Origin: Clostridia bacterium
GTDB taxonomy: Bacteria > Bacillota > Clostridia > Oscillospirales > CAG-272
DNA length: 31,669 nucleotides
Assembly (NCBI GenBank): GCA_900767415.1
Contig: CAAFYZ010000020.1
Coordinates: forward strand, 1 to 31,669
Reading direction: 5' to 3'
The notes under the pieces were generated by a model. That model ran no database searches, was not told the DNA's origin, and was given only the letters and a program-made list of their open reading frames with translations. The translations under genes were made by a program, and so were the position numbers. Positions 1-7,095 of the stretch are shown here, in pieces. Each line of letters opens with the position of its first letter. Positions within the stretch are counted from its first letter, which is position 1.

Positions 1-13
1 CCGGGGAGTTTTG

Positions 14-1102
14 TCAGTCTATGGGGCCGAGATCCATCGCGCGTTGACCCTGTACGCCGCCCGTGTTCTGGGACGCGGGGAAATAGGGAATCCCGAGATG
101 ATCGTATGCCGGTTTTGTGGCGCATCTTCCGCGGGGCGTTCTGGCGAGGAAGCCGATCTGCAGAAGATACGGTTCATACACGTCTTCGATGGTGACCGCC
201 TCTTCGCCGATGGTGGCGGCGAGCGTCTCCAGTCCGACGGGACCGCCGCCGTAATAGCGGATGATTGCCTCCAGCATCCGACGGTCGATGTTGTCAAGCC
301 CGAGCTCGTCGATCTCCAGAGCCGCGAGCGATTTGTCGGCGATCTCGGAGGTTATTTTTCCGTCGCCTTTGACCAAGGCAAAGTCGCGGATCCGTTTTAA
401 GAGGCGGTTCGCGATTCTCGGCGTCCCGCGGGAACGGGAGGCGATGGCGAGTGCGCCTTCGTCGGTGATGGCGATGTCGAGGATTCCGGCAGAACGTCTG
501 ACGATCGTCGCGAGTTCTTCGGGAGAATAGAGTTCCAGTTTCAAAAGTACGCCGAAGCGGTCGCGCAGAGGCGTCGTCAGTTGCCCGGCACGTGTCGTGG
601 CACCGATCAGCGTAAATTTCGGGATCGGCAGGCGAAGGGAGCGTGCGCTCGGACCTTTGCCGATGATGATATCGAGAGCATAATCTTCCATCGCGGGGTA
701 GAGGATTTCTTCCACCGAGCGGGAGAGACGGTGGATTTCGTCGATGAAGAGGACGTCGCCTTCCGCGAGATTGGTCAGAATGGCGGCGAGATCCCCCTGC
801 TTTTCGATTGCGGGACCGGAGGTCGTGCGGATATTGACTCCGAGTTCGTTGGCAATGATGCCGGACAGTGTCGTTTTTCCGAGACCGGGAGGACCGTAGA
901 GCAGGACGTGATCGAGCGGTTCTCCCCGCCGTTTCGCGCTTTCGATATATACCTGCAGATTGGATTTCGCTTTTTCCTGACCGATGTAATCCCCGAGGAT
1001 TTTCGGCCGCAGGCTGTTTTCTACTTCGCCGTCTTCGGATGCGGCGTATTCATTCGAGAGAATCCGATTTTCAAAGTCGAATTCGCTGACTTCTTCGATC
1101 AT
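14..1102 (-). CDS. ruvB: RuvB, Holliday junction branch-migration ATPase
   Basis: RuvB is the hexameric AAA+ motor that, loaded by RuvA, drives branch migration of Holliday junctions in recombinational repair. The 362-residue product has the Walker A motif GPPGLGKT (about residues 70-77), Walker B FIDEIH (119-124), sensor 1 GATTRAG (167-173) and the arginine-finger segment TTPLRDRFG, followed by the winged-helix DNA-binding domain ending in RTPRGR. The family is usually 330-350 residues; here an acidic N-terminal lead of about 30 residues and a tail of some 20 residues after RTPRGR make it slightly long. The ATG at 1102 has an ideal AAGGAG site; the TAA stop of ruvA is part of that same site, so the two genes are translationally close-coupled. 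It is the last visible gene of DUF951-ruvA-ruvB and the stop lies 13 bases from the window edge. Identification is essentially certain. Confidence 0.98.
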   Translation of the reverse strand: MIEEVSEFDFENRILSNEYAASEDGEVENSLRPKILGDYIGQEKAKSNLQVYIESAKRRGEPLDHVLLYGPPGLGKTTLSGIIANELGVNIRTTSGPAIEKQGDLAAILTNLAEGDVLFIDEIHRLSRSVEEILYPAMEDYALDIIIGKGPSARSLRLPIPKFTLIGATTRAGQLTTPLRDRFGVLLKLELYSPEELATIVRRSAGILDIAITDEGALAIASRSRGTPRIANRLLKRIRDFALVKGDGKITSEIADKSLAALEIDELGLDNIDRRMLEAIIRYYGGGPVGLETLAATIGEEAVTIEDVYEPYLLQIGFLARTPRGRCATKPAYDHLGIPYFPASQNTGGVQGQRAMDLGPID

Positions 1103-1114
1103 TCTTCTGCCTCC

Positions 1115-1726
1115 TTAACGAGATAAACGTTTCAGCGCGCCCTTGATCAGTTCGCCGACATCGGACGTCGGATCGGCACCTTTCAGCGCGTCGAGCACGC
1201 TGTTTTTATCATATCCGAGTACGAGGAGTGCTTCGGTCGCCTCGGCGAGTTTTCCGCTCGGCATGGCTGCCGTCGGCATTCCCTTGGCAGAGGAGCGACC
1301 GGCAGCCCCTGTGAGCATATCTTTCGAGACTTTATCCCTGAGTTCCAGCACGATGCGTGCCGCGGTCTTTGCTCCGACGTTCGGTGCGCGGGAGATGGAT
1401 TTCACGTCTTCCGTACAGACGGCGAGCGCGAGATCGTCGGGCGTCATGATCGAGAGAATCCCCATTGCCGCCTTCGGACCGATGCCGCTGACAGAGATCA
1501 GCTGCAAAAACGCCTTGCGCTCTTCGGAAGAGGAAAATCCGAAGAGTTCCGCCCCGTCTTCTCTGACGGCGAGGTGTGTATAAAGTTTTACGTTTTCTCC
1601 GACTTTTTGAGAGAGAAGAGAAGAGGTGACGAGACTGACGGTCATCTGATAGCCGACGCCTGCGCAGTCGATGACGGCGAGTGCCGCTTCCAGAACGACG
1701 AGTTTTCCGTTAAGATAATAAAACAT
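1115..1726 (-). CDS. ruvA: RuvA, Holliday junction-binding subunit
   Basis: RuvA is the tetrameric protein that clamps four-way DNA junctions and recruits RuvB. The product is 203 residues, the normal family length. It opens with the OB-fold domain (MFYYLNGKL, then the AVREDGAELFGF segment typical of domain I), followed by two helix-hairpin-helix motifs, LISVSGIGPKAA and ISRAPNVGAKTA, which grip the DNA backbone. After a low-complexity Ala/Gly/Pro linker near residues 140-155 comes domain III, the RuvB-contacting part (EATEALLVLGY to the C terminus). The ATG at 1726 is preceded by GGGAG at a fitting distance. The gene begins 16 bases after the DUF951 stop and its TAA overlaps the ruvB ribosome binding site, so the three genes are almost surely one transcript. 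Confidence 0.97.
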   Translation of the reverse strand: MFYYLNGKLVVLEAALAVIDCAGVGYQMTVSLVTSSLLSQKVGENVKLYTHLAVREDGAELFGFSSSEERKAFLQLISVSGIGPKAAMGILSIMTPDDLALAVCTEDVKSISRAPNVGAKTAARIVLELRDKVSKDMLTGAAGRSSAKGMPTAAMPSGKLAEATEALLVLGYDKNSVLDALKGADPTSDVGELIKGALKRLSR

Positions 1727-1742
1727 AAGATTCTCCCGATGA

Positions 1743-1940
1743 TCAGTGATTTTCAGACGAAAGGACGCACCGCACTTTTTTTTCGAGCGATTCTCTCGGC
1801 AGCGTCAGATCGCGATGACAGCCCGTACATTCCATGCGGATGTCACTGCCGACGCGCAGAACGCGAAAGGTGTCGGAACCGCAGGGGTGCGGTTTTTTCA
1901 TTTTCAGAAGATCGCCGGGTTCCATTCGTAAAATCTCCAT
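1743..1940 (-). CDS. DUF951 family small protein
   Basis: This 65-residue protein matches the DUF951 family of Bacillota, recognised by the conserved core MKKPHPCGSDTFRVLRVG followed by a CxxC pair (CTGC) and a basic tail. The family has no assigned biochemical role that I know of; three cysteines in a compact, basic protein would suit metal or nucleic-acid binding, which is inference only. A longer open frame reaches upstream to 2057, but the ATG at 1940 has GGAGG seven bases before it and yields the usual family length, so I chose it. The gene sits first in the operon, 16 bases ahead of ruvA, and has a plausible promoter directly upstream. Elsewhere DUF951 genes often lie near ychF, parB or mscS, so a ruvA neighbour is less usual. 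Confidence 0.88.
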   Translation of the reverse strand: MEILRMEPGDLLKMKKPHPCGSDTFRVLRVGSDIRMECTGCHRDLTLPRESLEKKVRCVLSSENH

Positions 1941-1965
1941 ATCCACCTCCGTGCCCATTGTATTT

Positions 1966-1994
1966 ATTTTATCATATCTTTTGCAAAAAGTAAA
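1966..1994 (-). promoter_or_regulatory. Putative promoter of DUF951-ruvA-ruvB
   Basis: Reading the minus strand, TTTACT (1994-1989) is followed after 17 bases by TAAAAT (1971-1966). The transcript would start some 20 bases before the DUF951 ribosome binding site. The -35 box matches the consensus at four of six positions and the -10 box at five of six, so this is a fair but not strong call. No Gram-positive LexA box (GAAC-N4-GTTC type) is visible nearby. Confidence 0.5.
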
Positions 1995-2059
1995 GAGAGA
2001 AGGTGCGTTTTTCGCAAAATTCCGCGGCGCGGTCGTTTCTTTGCCGAGCGATTTCATCT

Positions 2060-2082
2060 AAAAGCGGGAAAAACGCTTTTTT
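2060..2082. terminator. Hairpin with T-run in the divergent control region
   Basis: AAAAGCG (2060-2066) and CGCTTTT (2074-2080) form a perfect 7-bp stem around a 7-base loop, and six Ts run to 2082. The shape is that of an intrinsic terminator that can work on either strand. It stands between the promoter of DUF951-ruvAB and the promoter of ruvC, both firing away from it, so it would serve as an insulator against read-through or antisense transcription rather than end a known gene. Confidence 0.45.
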
Positions 2083-2102
2083 CCCCGAAAATCGTGAACA
2101 TT

Positions 2103-2131
2103 CCGTCCGAAATATTGACTATTCCGGACGG
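2103..2131. repeat. Inverted repeat covering the ruvC -35 box
   Basis: CCGTCCGAAATA (2103-2114) and TATTCCGGACGG (2120-2131) are reverse complements at 11 of 12 positions, separated by five bases. The repeat begins upstream of the -35 box and ends inside the spacer, the position of a repressor operator. It does not resemble a Bacillota LexA box. A bound protein would block RNA polymerase; which protein is unknown. Confidence 0.6.
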
Positions 2132-2143
2132 ATATGTTATAAT
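2115..2143 (+). promoter_or_regulatory. ruvC promoter (near consensus)
   Basis: TTGACT (2115-2120), a 17-base spacer and a perfect TATAAT (2138-2143) lie 47 bases before the ruvC start. This is a clear vegetative sigma-factor promoter. Its -35 box occupies the centre of a 12-bp inverted repeat described separately. Confidence 0.88.
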
Positions 2144-2190
2144 AATCAAGATACGGAAAAGAATCCGTAACGGCAGAAAGGAGACACGTT

Positions 2191-2691
2191 GTGATTATCC
2201 TCGGAATTGACCCGGGACTCGCCATCGTCGGCTGGGGCGTACTGGAGTGTGTGCGCGGCAATGTGCGTCCGATTGCCTACGGCGCGATCCGTACCCCCGC
2301 CCATACCGATATCGAGGCGCGGCTTCTTCAGATTCAGAACGATATGGAAGAGATCATCCGGAAATATACCCCGGACGAGATGGCGGTCGAAGAACTCTTT
2401 TTCACCAACAACATCACGACCGGAATTGCGGTCGCCGAGGCGCGCGGCGTCATTCTCTGTACCGCGCATAAACTCGGAGTCAAAATCAGCGAATATACGC
2501 CCCCGCAGGTCAAACAGGCGGTGGTCGGTTACGGGAATGCGGAAAAACAGCAGGTCATCGCGATGGTAACTTCGATTCTGCGTCTGAAAAAACCGCCGAA
2601 ACCGGACGATACCGCGGACGCGATCGCGATCGCGATCTGCCATGCGAACTGTTGCGGCTCCGCGATGGGAAAATATTTTAACTTACGATGA
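2191..2691 (+). CDS. ruvC: RuvC, Holliday junction endonuclease
   Basis: RuvC cuts Holliday junctions symmetrically after RuvAB branch migration, using an RNase H-like fold with four acidic residues and two metal ions. All four are visible in the 166-residue product: D7 in GIDPG, E67 in the VEELF segment, and D140 and D143 in DDTADAIAIAICH. Length and order are normal for the family. The start is a GTG at 2191 with GAAAGGAG seven bases before it. The gene is first in its operon, behind a near-consensus promoter, and 15 bases ahead of a methyltransferase gene. With ruvA and ruvB on the other side of the control region, the full resolvasome is present but transcribed divergently instead of as one ruvCAB operon. 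Confidence 0.97.
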   Translation: MIILGIDPGLAIVGWGVLECVRGNVRPIAYGAIRTPAHTDIEARLLQIQNDMEEIIRKYTPDEMAVEELFFTNNITTGIAVAEARGVILCTAHKLGVKISEYTPPQVKQAVVGYGNAEKQQVIAMVTSILRLKKPPKPDDTADAIAIAICHANCCGSAMGKYFNLR

Positions 2692-2706
2692 TTTCGGAGA
2701 AATACG

Positions 2707-3567
2707 ATGTGGATCAGTGATCAATGGAAGGATTATACCGTCCTCGACACCTCGGACGGAGAAAAACTCGAGCTGTGGGGGAAGTACTGCTTGATTCGTC
2801 CCGATCCGCAGGTGATATGGAAGAGCGAAAAGAAGAATCCGCTCTGGCGGCGTGCCGACGCACGCTATTCCCGCAGTCACACAGGTGGCGGCGCATGGAA
2901 TGAAAACCGTCTGCCCGAAGCATGGAATATCACCTATCGGGATCTCACCTTCCGTATCCGACCGATGGGGTTCAAGCATACGGGACTTTTCCCCGAGCAG
3001 GCGACGAACTGGGATTTCTGCCGCTCGCTGATCGAGCGTGCGGGAAGACCCGTGCGCGTGCTGAATCTTTTTGCCTATACCGGCGGAGCGACCGTCGCGG
3101 CGGCAAAATCGGGGGCGTCCGTCTGCCACGTGGACGCCTCGCGCGGAATGGTCGCCGCGGCAAAAGAGAACGCCGCGCTGTCAGGACTTGCCGATGCACC
3201 GATCCGTTATATCGTGGACGACTGTAAAAAGTTTATCGAGCGGGAGATCCGCCGCGGCAACCGTTACGACGGGATCATTCTGGATCCGCCGTCTTACGGC
3301 AGAGGACCGACGGGCGAGGTGTGGAAGATCGAAGAGAACATCGACGACTTTGTGGCTTTGACGGCGAAGGTTCTGTCGGAAAAGCCGCTTTTCTACCTGT
3401 TGAATTCGTACACCACAGGGCTTTCCGCCTCCACGATGAAATACATCGCAGATCTGCGGCTGACTTCCGTTTTTGGAGGAAAAAGCGAGGCAGACGAACT
3501 CGGCTTGCCGGTGAAGGACAGCGGACTTTGCCTTCCTTGCGGTTCTGCCGTGCGGGTGGTATTCTGA
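2707..3567 (+). CDS. SAM-dependent methyltransferase, RlmI/RlmK-like
   Basis: A 286-residue class I methyltransferase of the group containing the 23S rRNA enzymes RlmI and RlmK(L). Motif I reads LNLFAYTGG (residues 119-127), the acidic residue that holds the SAM ribose is D143 in HVDASRG, the adenine-contact acid is in VDDCKKF (about 170-176), and the catalytic motif IV is DPPSYGRG (193-200). The N-terminal 90 residues form a beta-rich region but not a recognisable PUA domain, so it is shorter than RlmI. The likely substrate is a base in large-subunit rRNA; this is inferred from the family. It follows ruvC by 15 bases with only a weak ribosome site (CGGAGA), and so is probably co-transcribed with it. 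A small-molecule or protein substrate cannot be excluded. Confidence 0.85.
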   Translation: MWISDQWKDYTVLDTSDGEKLELWGKYCLIRPDPQVIWKSEKKNPLWRRADARYSRSHTGGGAWNENRLPEAWNITYRDLTFRIRPMGFKHTGLFPEQATNWDFCRSLIERAGRPVRVLNLFAYTGGATVAAAKSGASVCHVDASRGMVAAAKENAALSGLADAPIRYIVDDCKKFIEREIRRGNRYDGIILDPPSYGRGPTGEVWKIEENIDDFVALTAKVLSEKPLFYLLNSYTTGLSASTMKYIADLRLTSVFGGKSEADELGLPVKDSGLCLPCGSAVRVVF

Positions 3568-3631
3568 GAGAGGTGCTTTCGGCGCTTTCTGTTCAGCGGG
3601 AATTTTTTACCTTTTATTTTGGAGTTTGTAT

Positions 3632-4522
3632 ATGAAAAACAGCGGTGAGGAGATGATCCGCGCGGAGCATCTCACCTTCACATACGATGACGGCACGGAC
3701 AAGATCGATCTTCCGCCCGCCGTCACCGATCTTTCCTTTACGGTAAATGCGGGAGAATATGTCGCGATCCTCGGGCACAACGGATCGGGGAAGTCCACGC
3801 TTGCAAAACTTTGCAATATGATCCTGACACCGACGGGAGGAAAACTGTATATCGAAGGACGCGACGTGACCGACGACGCGTTTACGGAAGACGATATGTA
3901 TGATCTTCGCCGTGACGTCGGCATGGTCTTTCAGAATCCCGATAACCAGTTGGTTGCTACCGTGGTCGAGGAGGATGTGGCGTTCGGCCCCGAGAACCTC
4001 GGGATTCCGAGTGACGAGATCCGCCGCCGTGTAGACGAGGCACTGGATATCGTCGATATGCGCGCGTATGCGCGGCACGCCCCGCATAAACTGTCGGGCG
4101 GGCAAAAACAGCGCGTGGCGATCGCCGGCGTTCTGGCGATGAAGCCGAAGATGATACTTTTTGACGAGTCGACTTCCATGCTTGACCCCCTCGGCAGACA
4201 CGACGTCGTCGAACTGATGGAAAAACTCAACAGAGAAGAAGGCATTACCGTTCTTCACATTACGCATTACATGGAAGAAGCGGCGCGCGCCGACCGTGTC
4301 ATTGTCATGAACGACGGCCGTATCGCCGCCGACGGAACGCCGCGCGAGGTATTTTCCGATGCGGACGGTCTCCATGCACTGGGACTGGAAGCACCGCAGG
4401 GGGCAGAACTGCTCCATGAGTTGCGCACGGCGGGCTGGCGGATTCCGTGCGGACCGCTGACCGAAGAAGAATGTGCGGCGGCTCTTCTTGAATTCCTTGC
4501 AAAGGACGGTTCTCATGAATAA
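3632..4522 (+). CDS. ecfA1: ECF transporter ATPase, EcfA1 type
   Basis: One of two unequal ATPases of an energy-coupling factor vitamin/metal importer. The 296-residue protein has Walker A GHNGSGKST (48-56), the Q-loop QNPDNQLV (Q101) with the NPDNQ sequence typical of EcfA proteins, the ABC signature LSGGQ (154-158), Walker B ILFDES with catalytic E179, and the switch histidine H212 in HITHYMEEA. All catalytic residues are present. A frame from a TTG at 3626 is open, but the ATG at 3632 has GGAG seven bases upstream and gives the usual start. The stop overlaps the next gene by eight bases, as is typical of this operon. The 64-base gap after the methyltransferase shows only a weak hairpin and no clear promoter, so read-through from ruvC is possible. 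Confidence 0.95.
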   Translation: MKNSGEEMIRAEHLTFTYDDGTDKIDLPPAVTDLSFTVNAGEYVAILGHNGSGKSTLAKLCNMILTPTGGKLYIEGRDVTDDAFTEDDMYDLRRDVGMVFQNPDNQLVATVVEEDVAFGPENLGIPSDEIRRRVDEALDIVDMRAYARHAPHKLSGGQKQRVAIAGVLAMKPKMILFDESTSMLDPLGRHDVVELMEKLNREEGITVLHITHYMEEAARADRVIVMNDGRIAADGTPREVFSDADGLHALGLEAPQGAELLHELRTAGWRIPCGPLTEEECAAALLEFLAKDGSHE

Positions 4523-5375
4523 ACTGGAAGTAAAAAACGTTTCTTACGTTTACGGACGGGGAACACCGTTTGAGATCGAGGCACTGCACGATGTCTCTCT
4601 CGGTTTCGAAAGCGGGAAGATTACCGGACTAATCGGGCATACCGGCTCCGGAAAATCGACGCTCGTCAGTCTTCTGAACGGACTTTACCGTCCGTCGGAA
4701 GGACAGGTGCTTCTCGACGGGACGGATATCTACGAAAAACCCAAAGAGATCGCAAAGATCCGCTTTCGTGTCGGACTTGTCATGCAGTACCCGGAATATC
4801 AGCTTTTCGACGAGACGGTACGCGCGGACATCGGTTTTGCACCGCGCAACCTCGGACTTTCCGCCGAAGAGGTCGAGGCGGCGGTTCGGGAGGCGGCGGA
4901 ATATACCGGCATTACGGAAGATCTTCTCGATAAGTCTCCTTTTGAACTTTCCGGCGGGCAGAAACGCCGCGTTGCCATCGCAGGCGTGATAGCGATGCAC
5001 CCGGAAGTGCTGATTCTCGACGAACCCGCGGCAGGTCTTGATCCGCGCGGCAGACGCGAGATCCTCGGAGGACTCCGCCGCTATGTGGAAAAGAACGGCG
5101 TTACGGTCATTCTTGTCAGCCATTCCATGGAGGATATGGCATATTATTGCGACAACGTTGCCGTCATGAGCCATGCCCGCCTTTACCGCGCCGGCACGGT
5201 GGACGAGATCTTTTCGGACGCCGAGGCACTTGTCGACATCGGTCTGAATGTTCCGGAGGTCGCGAGAATTGCGAATCGTCTGATTGCCGCCGGGATTCCT
5301 CTCGAGGGGAAACTTTATACCGTGGAGGGCGTTCGCGACGCACTCCTTCGTTATCGGAAGGGGGGAGCACGGTGA
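4515..5375 (+). CDS. ecfA2: ECF transporter ATPase, EcfA2 type
   Basis: The partner ATPase of the ECF module, 286 residues. Visible are Walker A GHTGSGKST (41-49), Q-loop QYPEYQLF (Q91; the YPEYQLF form marks the second EcfA paralogue), signature LSGGQ (145-149), Walker B LILDEP with catalytic E170, and switch histidine H203 in LVSHSMEDM. The two ATPases pair head to tail and bind the coupling helices of EcfT. The frame stays open upstream inside ecfA1, but the ATG at 4515, preceded by AAAGGACGG, gives the family start MNKLEVKNVS and an eight-base overlap with the ecfA1 stop. The gene ends in a GTGA overlap with ecfT, so the three proteins are made in a tight ratio. Confidence 0.95.
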   Translation: MNKLEVKNVSYVYGRGTPFEIEALHDVSLGFESGKITGLIGHTGSGKSTLVSLLNGLYRPSEGQVLLDGTDIYEKPKEIAKIRFRVGLVMQYPEYQLFDETVRADIGFAPRNLGLSAEEVEAAVREAAEYTGITEDLLDKSPFELSGGQKRRVAIAGVIAMHPEVLILDEPAAGLDPRGRREILGGLRRYVEKNGVTVILVSHSMEDMAYYCDNVAVMSHARLYRAGTVDEIFSDAEALVDIGLNVPEVARIANRLIAAGIPLEGKLYTVEGVRDALLRYRKGGAR

Positions 5376-6223
5376 TTTCGGACATCACACTCGGGCAGTT
5401 CTTCCCGGGAAATTCGATTCTTCATAAACTGGATCCGAGGACAAAGATCCTTCTTTCCACCGTCTTTATCGTTGCAGTCTTCGTGGCATCGACTCCGCTT
5501 GCGTTTTTGCTGGTAACGCTGCTTACCGCTTTTCTGATGGCGGTTTCCGGAATTCGGGCATCGGTGATTTTCAAAGGAATCAAACCGATACTTTTCATCC
5601 TGGTTTTCACTACGCTGATCAACATTCTTGTTACCCGCGGCGAGGGCGACCCTCTGCTGTCCTTTTGGATCGTCACGATTTATAAAGAGGGACTGATCCG
5701 CGCCTTCTTCATGACGTTGCGCGTGATTTTGCTGATTATCGGTACGAGTCTTCTTCTGACATATACGACGTCACCGATCTCGCTGACCGACGGACTGGAG
5801 TCACTTCTTTCACCGCTTGAAAAAGTGCATATTCCCGTGCACATCTTCTCGATGATGATGACCATCGCGCTTCGCTTTATTCCCACGCTTGTGGAAGAGA
5901 CGGAAAAAATCATGAATGCGCAGAAGTCGCGCGGCGCCGATTTTACAAGCGGGAATCTGATCCGACGCGCGAAGTCGCTGATCCCGCTTCTGATTCCGCT
6001 TTTCGCTTCCGCATTCAAGCGCGCGGAAGAACTTGCGGTGGCGATGGAGTGCCGTTGCTATCGCGTGGACAAAAAGCGGACGAAGATGACACATCGCAGG
6101 ATGCGTGCCGCAGACTGGCTCTCTCTTCTTTTTATCGCGGCGTTTCTTGCGGTCGTTATCGTTTCGACGACGGTAAAACCCGGGGAAGACCTCTTTTCGA
6201 AAATCGCATTTTATAAAATCTGA
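5372..6223 (+). CDS. ecfT: ECF transporter transmembrane subunit EcfT
   Basis: EcfT is the membrane scaffold that couples ATP hydrolysis to the S component. I take the GTG at 5372 as start: it has AGGGGGGAG a few bases upstream, overlaps the ecfA2 stop as GTGA, and gives 283 residues, close to the family length of about 265; the longer open frame upstream is merely ecfA2 in another phase. Hydrophobic segments lie near residues 26-60, 68-88, 108-132 and 245-266. The two cytoplasmic coupling helices carry the signature motifs, SRG at 186-188 and ECRCYR at 226-231, that dock on the ATPases. No S component is encoded in the window, so this looks like a shared, group II module. truA follows after 13 bases. 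Confidence 0.94.
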   Translation: MISDITLGQFFPGNSILHKLDPRTKILLSTVFIVAVFVASTPLAFLLVTLLTAFLMAVSGIRASVIFKGIKPILFILVFTTLINILVTRGEGDPLLSFWIVTIYKEGLIRAFFMTLRVILLIIGTSLLLTYTTSPISLTDGLESLLSPLEKVHIPVHIFSMMMTIALRFIPTLVEETEKIMNAQKSRGADFTSGNLIRRAKSLIPLLIPLFASAFKRAEELAVAMECRCYRVDKKRTKMTHRRMRAADWLSLLFIAAFLAVVIVSTTVKPGEDLFSKIAFYKI

Positions 6224-6236
6224 CGGAGGACATCGT

Positions 6237-7004
6237 ATGCGATATTTCGCCCGCATTCAATACCTCGGCACCGATTTTTCCGGATTCCAGGTACAACCGG
6301 GGAAACGCACGGTACAGGGAGAACTCTGTCGTTCTTTCACCGCGATGCTCGGTGTCCCCGTACGCGTGACGGGGTGCAGTCGGACGGATGCCGGTGTCCA
6401 TGCGAAGGATTTCTGCATTACGGTGGATGCCGACGGTGCTACCGTTCCGTCCGAGAGCTTTCCGTTCGCCGCAAAACAGTTTCTGCCATGTGATATCTCC
6501 GTAATTTCGGCAAAAGAATGTGACGATCGGTTTCATGTACGGTACGACGTGACCGCAAAAGAGTATGTATACCGCTTAGTGAACCGCAAGATCCCGTCTC
6601 CCTTCGATGTGCACAGGGCGTGGTGCCTTTCCCGTATTCTCCCGCCCGAGGGGCTGTCCCTTATGCGGGAGGCGGCGGCGCATTTTGTCGGGACGCGGGA
6701 TTTTTCCTCTTTCACGGCAGAGGGAGGGAAGGTCATGTCGCACGTCCGCACGCTTTCCCGTTTTACGGTGGAAAAAGAGGGAGAGGAATACCTCTTCCGC
6801 GTCCGCGCCGACGGATTTCTCTATCACATGGTGCGCATTCTCGTCGGCACGCTGGTCGAGACCGCTTTCGGAAGATTCCGCCCTGACGAAATGGTGGAAA
6901 TTCTGCAATCCTGCGACCGCTCGCGCGCAGGCATGACCGCACCGCCGGACGGGTTGTATCTGGACGCCGTTTTTTATGAAAAAGATGCGAACCGTTTTCT
7001 ATAA
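6237..7004 (+). CDS. truA: TruA, tRNA pseudouridine(38-40) synthase
   Basis: TruA changes uridines 38, 39 and 40 in the anticodon arm of many tRNAs to pseudouridine. The 255-residue product, normal in length, has the N-terminal RIQYLGTDFSGFQ segment, the catalytic aspartate D51 in SRTDAGVHA, and the C-terminal LYHMVRILVG motif conserved in the family. The ATG at 6237 follows a GGAGG site. The gene directly follows ecfT, a widespread arrangement in Bacillota where ecfA1-ecfA2-ecfT-truA usually sits between ribosomal genes (rplQ upstream, rplM-rpsI downstream). Here the ribosomal genes are missing on both sides: ruvC and a methyltransferase precede the block and a PBP gene follows. Confidence 0.96.
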   Translation: MRYFARIQYLGTDFSGFQVQPGKRTVQGELCRSFTAMLGVPVRVTGCSRTDAGVHAKDFCITVDADGATVPSESFPFAAKQFLPCDISVISAKECDDRFHVRYDVTAKEYVYRLVNRKIPSPFDVHRAWCLSRILPPEGLSLMREAAAHFVGTRDFSSFTAEGGKVMSHVRTLSRFTVEKEGEEYLFRVRADGFLYHMVRILVGTLVETAFGRFRPDEMVEILQSCDRSRAGMTAPPDGLYLDAVFYEKDANRFL

Positions 7005-7005
7005 C

Positions 7006-7062
7006 ATGACAAAACAGGAAGAAGAAATCGCGGCTTTTGACGATCTCTTCGGGAAAAGATAG
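7006..7062 (+). CDS. Possible 18-residue peptide after truA
   Basis: An ATG one base after the truA stop opens a frame of 18 codons (MTKQEEEIAAFDDLFGKR), ending in TAG. It has no ribosome binding site of its own and would depend on re-initiation by ribosomes leaving truA. The peptide is charged and helix-like. The last three codons form the left arm of a hairpin just upstream of the PBP gene. It may be a leader-type peptide or chance; I cannot tell. Confidence 0.2.
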   Translation: MTKQEEEIAAFDDLFGKR

Positions 7063-7079
7063 AATTACAGTCTTTTTCC
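7051..7079 (+). other. Stem-loop ahead of the PBP gene
   Basis: GGGAAAAGA (7051-7059) can pair with TCTTTTTCC (7071-7079) over nine positions, one of them a G-T wobble, around an 11-base loop. No T-run follows directly (a run of six Ts comes 12 bases later, next to the PBP start), so it is a poor terminator. It may be a weak transcript end for truA or a control element of the PBP gene. Confidence 0.35.
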
Positions 7080-7095
7080 GAAGGGATCGTTTTTT

